Made by a program: the position numbers and the translations under genes. DNA of 64,000 bases, taken from the NCBI GenBank assembly GCA_963668585.1, contig OY764869.1:2852001-2916000 (forward strand). The letters run 5' to 3'. The stretch is from Bin87 sp963668585. GTDB taxonomy: Bacteria; Chloroflexota; Dehalococcoidia; Lucifugimonadales; UBA3495. Position 1 is the stretch's first letter; every line of letters begins with the position of its first letter. The notes beneath the pieces were generated by a model that had not been told where the DNA came from, did not search any database, and worked only from the letters and a program-made list of their open reading frames with translations. Shown here piece after piece: positions 59,065-64,000 of this stretch.

Positions 59065-59394
59065 ATGATTGCCCTGATTGTAGAGATCAACATCAAGCCC
59101 GGCTTCAAGCAGCAGTTCATGGAGTCGATGCTGGGAGACGCCCGCGGTTCCAACAATGACGAGCCCGGATGCCTGCGGTTCGACGTGCTGCAGGACAACG
59201 AGGACGAGAACAAGATTCACCTGTTCGAGGTGTACGACGATGAAGCGGCGGTGGAAGCGCACCGCAACGCTCCCCACTTCATCAAATGGCGGGAGGAGTG
59301 CGCGGACTGGTTTGCCACCGAGAACATCCGCAAGATCGCCACGCCAGTCTATCCGGTTCCGGAGAAGTGGGAAAAGCGCCCTCCGGTGGACTGA
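59065..59394 (+). CDS. antibiotic biosynthesis monooxygenase (ABM) domain protein
   Basis: 109 aa from ATG 59065, 6 bp after the AAGGAG site; an ATG at 59059 touches it. Ferredoxin-like ABM fold (IALIVEINIKPGFKQQFMESM, CLRFDVLQDNEDENKIHLFEVYDDEAAVEAHRNAPHF), as in YgiN and LsrG. Members are cofactor-free monooxygenases or isomerases; the substrate here is unknown. Confidence 0.9.
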   Translation: MIALIVEINIKPGFKQQFMESMLGDARGSNNDEPGCLRFDVLQDNEDENKIHLFEVYDDEAAVEAHRNAPHFIKWREECADWFATENIRKIATPVYPVPEKWEKRPPVD

Positions 59395-59417
59395 ACCACC
59401 ATCAGGCGACAAATGCG

Positions 59418-59444
59418 CAGGGGCGGGTCTCAAACCCGCCCCTG
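59418..59444. repeat. CAGGGGCGGGT/ACCCGCCCCTG hairpin, family copy e
   Basis: Perfect 11-bp stem (59418-59428 with 59434-59444) and a 5-nt loop in the gap between the convergent ABM and HemL-like genes; likely a two-way terminator. Confidence 0.7.
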
Positions 59445-59468
59445 TTCGTTGTCGATTGCGATGGGCCG

Positions 59469-60791
59469 TCAGATCTGCCGTTGCAGGACGCGCCTGAACC
59501 CCCGCACGAAGGCATCGACCTCCACTTCTCCGAGAGCCGTGGACATAGCGCCCACCAGGTTGGGGGCCAATAGGAACCCTTCGTTGAGCATCCCCATGAA
59601 TACCCGCTCCCCGAGGGCCTTGTCGCATTTGGCGATGTCCCGGTAGTTGCGGATCGGTTGGTCCGTAAAGTGGATCCCAAAGAGCGACCCGATACCGGTC
59701 ACCAGCACCGGTTGTTCCAGTTCGGAGCACACCTGGCGCACTCCCTGCCGCAGCATTTCGGTCAGTTCGGCCAGGCGTCGGTACACGGTGGGAGTCAATT
59801 CCGTCAGCGTGGCGACGCCGGCCGCCATCGTGACCGGATTGGCATTGAACGTGCCGCCGTGGTTGATCACCGGGCCGCTCAATGGGCTGTAGAGCCGCAT
59901 GATGTCGGAACGGCCGCCGAACGCGCCCACGGGAAAACCGCCGCCGATGATTTTGCCCAAGGCAGTCATGTCGGGCGTGATGCCGTAATGCTGCTGCGCC
60001 CCGCCGGGAAGCACGCGGAAGCTGATGACCTCGTCGAATATCAACAACGCTCCGCTGGAATCGGCAAAGTCGCGCAGCATCTGGAGGTAGTCGGTGTCGG
60101 CTGGCAGCATGCCCACCGATCCCATCACCGGTTCTACGATGACCGCCGCCAGATCTGACCGGTTGCGTTCCAGGATGTCCCGCGCAACCTCAACGTCGTT
60201 GTACGGGATGATCACGGCCTGCTCCAGCGTCCCTTCCGCCAAGCCAGCGCTGGACGCCACGGATCTGGGATTTTCGTAGTCTCCCCCGGTGGCCGGATCG
60301 ATGCGCAGGCTGACCATGACAGCGTCGTGAGTGCCGTGATAACCGCCTTCGACCTTGGCGATTTTGCTTCGGCCGGTGAACGCGCGGGCGGCGCGGATGG
60401 CATTCAGGGTCGCTTCGGTTCCGGAATTGGTGAACCTGATCTGCTCGAAGGACGGCACGCGCTCGCACAACAGGCTCGCCAGTTCAACCTGGTGGCGGTT
60501 GGGCGAGTTGTATGCCAGGCCGTTGTCCATCTGTTCGCGCGCGGCTTCCAGCACCGGCGCCGGCCCGTGGCCCAGGATCATGGTGGTCATCGTGTTGATG
60601 AAATCCAACCGCTCCACGCCGTCGGCATCGGTGACGACGGCCCCACGAGCAGACTCGGTGAAAATCGGGTACGGCCTCCAGAAGATCGAATGCCGGCTGT
60701 CCCCATCGGGGAGATGGCGGCAGGCTTCTTCCCATAGCGCCCGCGACTCGGGCGTGGTTTCCAGATAGCGGATTGTTTCGTCGGTGGACAA
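59469..60791 (-). CDS. class III aminotransferase, glutamate-1-semialdehyde aminomutase-like
   Basis: 440 aa from TTG with a GGAG site 7 bp upstream. PLP-enzyme landmarks: RFTNSGTEATLNAIRAARAFTGR, EGGYHGTHD, VEPVMGSVGM, LIFDEVISFR and the PLP lysine in LGKIIGGGFPVGAFGG. This is the GSA-aminomutase (HemL) branch, but no heme genes are nearby, and many such proteins act on other substrates. No gene symbol is given for that reason. Confidence 0.85.
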   Translation of the reverse strand: MSTDETIRYLETTPESRALWEEACRHLPDGDSRHSIFWRPYPIFTESARGAVVTDADGVERLDFINTMTTMILGHGPAPVLEAAREQMDNGLAYNSPNRHQVELASLLCERVPSFEQIRFTNSGTEATLNAIRAARAFTGRSKIAKVEGGYHGTHDAVMVSLRIDPATGGDYENPRSVASSAGLAEGTLEQAVIIPYNDVEVARDILERNRSDLAAVIVEPVMGSVGMLPADTDYLQMLRDFADSSGALLIFDEVISFRVLPGGAQQHYGITPDMTALGKIIGGGFPVGAFGGRSDIMRLYSPLSGPVINHGGTFNANPVTMAAGVATLTELTPTVYRRLAELTEMLRQGVRQVCSELEQPVLVTGIGSLFGIHFTDQPIRNYRDIAKCDKALGERVFMGMLNEGFLLAPNLVGAMSTALGEVEVDAFVRGFRRVLQRQI

Positions 60792-60849
60792 GGTTGAACT
60801 CCGATGGTGTGCCGGGAAGTGCCGGCATCATAGTGGGTTGCTGCGGTGG

Positions 60850-62250
60850 CTAATCGGCGCCGGCGGGGCTGGCAGCAGCCACCGGCCGCGCCTCTCCGCG
60901 GAAGTAGATTCCACGCCAGAACCCGCTGGCGACGAGGGTTCCAACGACGACCAGGGTGAATGCGGCGCCGGATATCGCCATGATCAAACCGGCTTCCCAG
61001 AAGTCGGCGAGCGAACCGTACAACAGGTTGGCGAAGGCCATGCTGCCACCCACGTGCATCGAGTAGACGGAGGCCACCCGACCCCTGATTTCGTCCGGCA
61101 CCACGGATTGGATGATGGTATGGGTGATGGTCATGAATCCCGATGTGCCCAGGCCCATCAATACCGCAGCAATCATGGATAGACCGGTCTGTGAAGACAG
61201 TCCCAGTCCGATGGGGGTCAGACTGCTGGTGAACCCGAGCAGAAGGAATACTCGACCTCGCGTGAGGTGACTGACAATGCCGCCCACGAAAATCGAGGAA
61301 AACAGGGCCCCGACTCCCAGCGCGGTCATGAGAGCATAAACGTCGTTCGCGTCAAACGTAACGCCGTCGGGCGAGAGTTTCTCCAACGCCAGCGGCGGCA
61401 GCATGGACTCGAACGACATCACCAGGACACAGTGCGCCAGCGCCATCAGGATGATGCCGAAGACCAGTGGGGTGGTGTAGGAATAGGTGAATCCGGCCGC
61501 AGTGTTGGACCAAAAACCGCGCCTACGGTCAATGTACCCGCTGGAAACCGTGCGAATGTTGAGGGCCGACACCAGCGCAACCAGGTAGAATGCGGCGCAA
61601 GCCCAGAAAACTATGGCCGATGTCCCGATGGTCAGCACTATGTTCTGGATGCTGAAAGACGCGCCCCCAGTCTCGAACAGGGAACCGGCGCCCACCGCAG
61701 CGGCAACTATGAGCAGAATTAGCGGGCCGACGGCGCGGGAGCCCTGTTGCATCGCCTCATTGAGGGCAACGGCGTTGGGCAGCCGTTCGCGGTCCACGAG
61801 GTTGGGCGCGATGGATTGCGCCGCAGTCTGCTGGGTCGCCCGCAACGTGCCGTTGATGACAGCCAGCACCACCACGTACCAGGGATTGCTCACGCCCAGC
61901 ATCACCAGGATGGCCATGATGGACGCCTGGATCAACTGCAACGCGTACACCCATTGCAAGAGCCGCTTGCGGGTTACCTTGTCCGCCAGATAGCCGATGA
62001 ACGGGGTGGCGAAGAATCGAGGGGACATGGCGGCGAAGGTGATCAGGCCGACCCACAAGCCCCACGTGCCCTGCAACTCCGGGATACTGTATACCCAGGC
62101 TCCGCGCGCAACGATTAGCGCCCAGGCTCCGCTCCCGCTGCATAGCGCGGCCAGCGCCAGAAAACGAAAGTCCCGAAAGACAAGAGCCGCCAGGAACCGG
62201 TAGGCTTTCTGACGAAAATAGCCGCGTTGCGGGGCTGGAGCCGTGGCCAT
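60850..62250 (-). CDS. MFS transporter
   Basis: 466 aa with about 12 membrane helices. The inter-helix loop YLADKVTRKRLL (the G-x-x-x-D-R/K-x-x-R/K type) and LVDRERLPNAVALNEAMQQGSRAVGPL are those of the MFS_3/enterobactin exporter-like group. Substrate unknown. It follows the HemL-like gene by 58 bp in the opposite order (upstream on the minus strand). Confidence 0.9.
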   Translation of the reverse strand: MATAPAPQRGYFRQKAYRFLAALVFRDFRFLALAALCSGSGAWALIVARGAWVYSIPELQGTWGLWVGLITFAAMSPRFFATPFIGYLADKVTRKRLLQWVYALQLIQASIMAILVMLGVSNPWYVVVLAVINGTLRATQQTAAQSIAPNLVDRERLPNAVALNEAMQQGSRAVGPLILLIVAAAVGAGSLFETGGASFSIQNIVLTIGTSAIVFWACAAFYLVALVSALNIRTVSSGYIDRRRGFWSNTAAGFTYSYTTPLVFGIILMALAHCVLVMSFESMLPPLALEKLSPDGVTFDANDVYALMTALGVGALFSSIFVGGIVSHLTRGRVFLLLGFTSSLTPIGLGLSSQTGLSMIAAVLMGLGTSGFMTITHTIIQSVVPDEIRGRVASVYSMHVGGSMAFANLLYGSLADFWEAGLIMAISGAAFTLVVVGTLVASGFWRGIYFRGEARPVAAASPAGAD

Positions 62251-62404
62251 CTTTGAACTCCTGCTGCATCGCTACGGCAGAGTCGCCGCAGGACCTTGCG
62301 AATCGCACGGGGTAATGGCGCATTATAACCCACTCGATGTGGGGGTCAAATAATGCCAGCCCGCGGTCCAGGACCTTTCGATAATTGTCGATCGATGACG
62401 TAGT

Positions 62405-62448
62405 CCGCTCATCCTGAGCCTGTCGAAGGACCAGCGGGCGGCGAGCGG
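62405..62448. repeat. dispersed palindrome, copy 4 (reverse orientation, with insertion)
   Basis: CCGCTCATCCTGAGCCTGTC...GAAGGACCAGCGGGCGGCGAGCGG. Reverse-complemented it matches copy 1 except for about 11 extra bases near one arm. It lies in the 277 bp gap 62251-62527 between the MFS gene and minE; nothing else is recognised there. Confidence 0.65.
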
Positions 62449-62527
62449 GGAACCGTCCTGGCAACATCAATTGCCTTTAGTCAGGGTAACCGAAAGTCCC
62501 TGCCCTGCGTTCGCGGCCAGGATGATG

Positions 62528-62785
62528 TCAGCCTCGGTCCTCCAACCGCGCGCGGGATACCAGGAATACTTCCTCGCCGTCCCGCTGCAACCAGAATTCG
62601 GTGAACACCCCGGTGACTGCCAGGTGTTCCCTGATGGCCGACTGCATGCTGTCGCGGAGCGCTGACAGTTGCGGGGCCGACACCTCCATCCGATCCCGGT
62701 GGATGGCGGAATGCAGCCTTTCCCTGGCGACCTGGCGCGGGCTGCTAGCGTGCAGCCGGCGCTGTCTTCTCAACAACCTAAACAT
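62528..62785 (-). CDS. minE: cell division topological specificity factor MinE
   Basis: 85 aa. The core ARERLHSAIHRDRMEVSAPQL and SMQSAIREHLAVTG match the MinE MinD-binding helix and dimer strands. MinE triggers MinD ATPase at the membrane so that MinCD oscillates and Z-rings form at midcell. Its ATG overlaps the minD stop by 8 bp. End of the minCDE operon. Confidence 0.88.
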   Translation of the reverse strand: MFRLLRRQRRLHASSPRQVARERLHSAIHRDRMEVSAPQLSALRDSMQSAIREHLAVTGVFTEFWLQRDGEEVFLVSRARLEDRG

Positions 62786-63602
62786 GTGCCGACGCTTTCC
62801 GGTTGATTCCCATCAATGTGCGCACTTTGTCCATGATCGAAGTGGGCTGCTCTTCAACCGGGTCTATCATGGGGATGTGTTCGCCATCGATCCGCGCTGC
62901 AATTCGAACGAATTCCCGGCCTGACGGAGATTGGCTGTCGTACACCACCGGCGTGCCGTTGTTGGTGGATGTGATCACCCGGTCGTCGGCTGGAATCAGG
63001 CCGATGGGGTCCACCGCCAACATTTCCAGCACGTCGGACGCATCCATCATGTCGCCCTGGCGCACCATTTCGGGCCTGATGCGGTTTATTATCAGCCTCG
63101 CGTTTCGGATGTCGCTGGCGTGCAGCAGGCCGATCACCCGGTCTGCATCACGGATCGCCGACACTTCCGGAGTGGTTACCACCAAAGCCTCCTGGGCTGC
63201 GGAGATGGCGTTGCGAAAACCCTGTTCGATGCCCGCCGGGCAGTCCACGATGATGTAGTCGAACTCCGCTTCCAGTCTCCGGCACAGATCAACCAGTTGC
63301 TGCGAGTCGATGCAGTCTTTGTCCCTGGTCTGGGCCGCGGCGATGAGGTACAGTTCGCCGGCATGTTTGTCGCGAATCAGCGCCTGCTCGATGCGACAAC
63401 GGCCTTCGATCACGTCCACCAGGTCGTAGACGATGCGGTTCTCCAGGCCCATGACCACGTCGAGGTTGCGTAGGCCGATATCGGTATCAATTACCACCAC
63501 CCGGTTGGACCGCAATGCCAGGCCGGTCCCCACGTTGGCCGTGGCGGTAGTCTTGCCCACGCCTCCTTTTCCGGAAGTCATGACGATGGTCTTACCGCTC
63601 AT
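62778..63602 (-). CDS. minD: septum site-determining ATPase MinD
   Basis: 274 aa from ATG 63600-63602, with a GGAGGAAA site. Deviant Walker A GKGGVGKTT (11-19), VIDTDIGLRNLDVVMGLENR, FDYIIVDCPAGIEQGF, and a C-terminal amphipathic membrane-targeting helix (SIMDKVRTLMGINRK). It recruits MinC to the membrane. Overlaps minC by 11 bp and minE by 8 bp. Confidence 0.96.
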   Translation of the reverse strand: MSGKTIVMTSGKGGVGKTTATANVGTGLALRSNRVVVIDTDIGLRNLDVVMGLENRIVYDLVDVIEGRCRIEQALIRDKHAGELYLIAAAQTRDKDCIDSQQLVDLCRRLEAEFDYIIVDCPAGIEQGFRNAISAAQEALVVTTPEVSAIRDADRVIGLLHASDIRNARLIINRIRPEMVRQGDMMDASDVLEMLAVDPIGLIPADDRVITSTNNGTPVVYDSQSPSGREFVRIAARIDGEHIPMIDPVEEQPTSIMDKVRTLMGINRKASAHV

Positions 63603-64000
63603 TGGGGTTTCCTCCGTGGTCGATGGCATGGTTTTTCAGGTAGGGAGAAACATGGACGGTCCGGTTCAGCACCCGCGCGATGGTTGGAGACCCGGGCGCT
63701 TCGCCTCTGCGACGAACGGGACTGGGTCGCCGCGTTCCTTCATCCCAGATGTAGTCGGCGATGCGAAGCTGAGGGTTGGCAACCGCCATGGCAAGGATGA
63801 CGGCCGTGGAATCGCCGCCGGCTCCGGCATGAGCCATGCCCCGCAGGGTCCCAAATATGAGAATATCGCCTTGCGCGATGATCTGCGCTCCGGGATTGAC
63901 GTTGCCCACCACCACGACATTGCCCTGGAACCGCAGCGCCTCCCCGGCCCGGCAGGTCCCACGCACCACCTCAGCGGGCACGGCGCCGCGTTCAGCGCGT
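63592..64000 (-). CDS. minC: septum site-determining protein MinC (5' end cut by window)
   Basis: Inhibits FtsZ polymerisation away from midcell. Only the C-terminal beta-helix domain is in the window: RAERGAVPAEVVRGTCRAGEALRF, VVVGNVNPGAQIIAQGDILIFGTLRGMAHAGA, then ADYIWDEG. The frame is open to position 64000, so the start lies outside; the GTG at 63981 is internal. A linker rich in Arg/Pro (TRRPSPVRRRGEAPG) follows the core. Overlaps minD by 11 bp. Confidence 0.9.
   Translation of the reverse strand, partial: RAERGAVPAEVVRGTCRAGEALRFQGNVVVVGNVNPGAQIIAQGDILIFGTLRGMAHAGAGGDSTAVILAMAVANPQLRIADYIWDEGTRRPSPVRRRGEAPGSPTIARVLNRTVHVSPYLKNHAIDHGGNPNER

Overview
The window is 64 kb of GC-rich, densely coded bacterial chromosome. 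The gene content (K+-dependent-type membrane pyrophosphatase, single-chain glycyl-tRNA synthetase, DUF3105 and DUF3352 proteins, an F420/LLM-type oxidoreductase, a BKACE enzyme, acetamidase, archaeal-type ApgM, DapL-type aminotransferase) suggests an uncultured Chloroflexota member, perhaps SAR202/Dehalococcoidia-like. This is inference from gene families; no 16S or other marker was available. No tRNA, rRNA, CRISPR array, prophage or insertion sequence was recognised.

Layout. 1-6.6 kb (minus): hisG (cut by the window start), hisZ-like, two short-chain dehydrogenases, birA, glyS. 6.6-15.4 kb (minus): a cobalt/cobalamin operon behind a near-consensus promoter, a cobalamin riboswitch and an intrinsic terminator: cbiE, cobN, a ChuX/HutX-like gene, cbtB, cbtA and a ChlI-ChlD fusion ATPase. 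15.6-23.4 kb: a DUF3352 membrane-anchored protein, a MoaD/ThiS protein, a lone molybdenum hydroxylase large subunit, a BKACE enzyme, rhomboid protease, cytidylate kinase-like protein and an acetyltransferase. 23.5-25.8 kb (minus): aroG and trpA, with aroG preceded by a Tyr/Phe-rich leader peptide and a transcription attenuator. 25.8-34.8 kb: CPBP protease, amidase with a small partner, HAD, an unknown protein, LLM oxidoreductase, phosphoesterase, hppA and an SDR.

34.5-37 kb is a recombination mosaic: an UDG-like gene of different composition followed by fused 3' fragments of acetamidase and SDR genes whose intact relatives flank it. 36.3-48.4 kb (minus) is a long unidirectional run: tsaC, a degenerate prenyl synthase, pgk, apgM, tpiA, miaA, dapF, an unknown helical protein, a dapL-like aminotransferase, hflX, a phosphoesterase, acetamidase and a small membrane protein. 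48.7-58.0 kb (plus) is a purine cluster: guaA, purD, two unknown genes, purE, a HAD, purB, purC, two tandem DUF3105 genes, purS. 58.0-64 kb: thioredoxin-like and glutaredoxin-like genes divergent from an ABM monooxygenase, a HemL-like aminotransferase, an MFS transporter and minC-minD-minE (minC cut by the window end).

Two dispersed palindrome families occupy intergenic gaps: a CCGCTC...GAGCGG element (four copies) and a GGGCGGGT...ACCCGCCC hairpin (five copies). The best regulatory signals are the cobalamin riboswitch/terminator and the aromatic-amino-acid attenuator of aroG, whose leader transcript looks leaderless.
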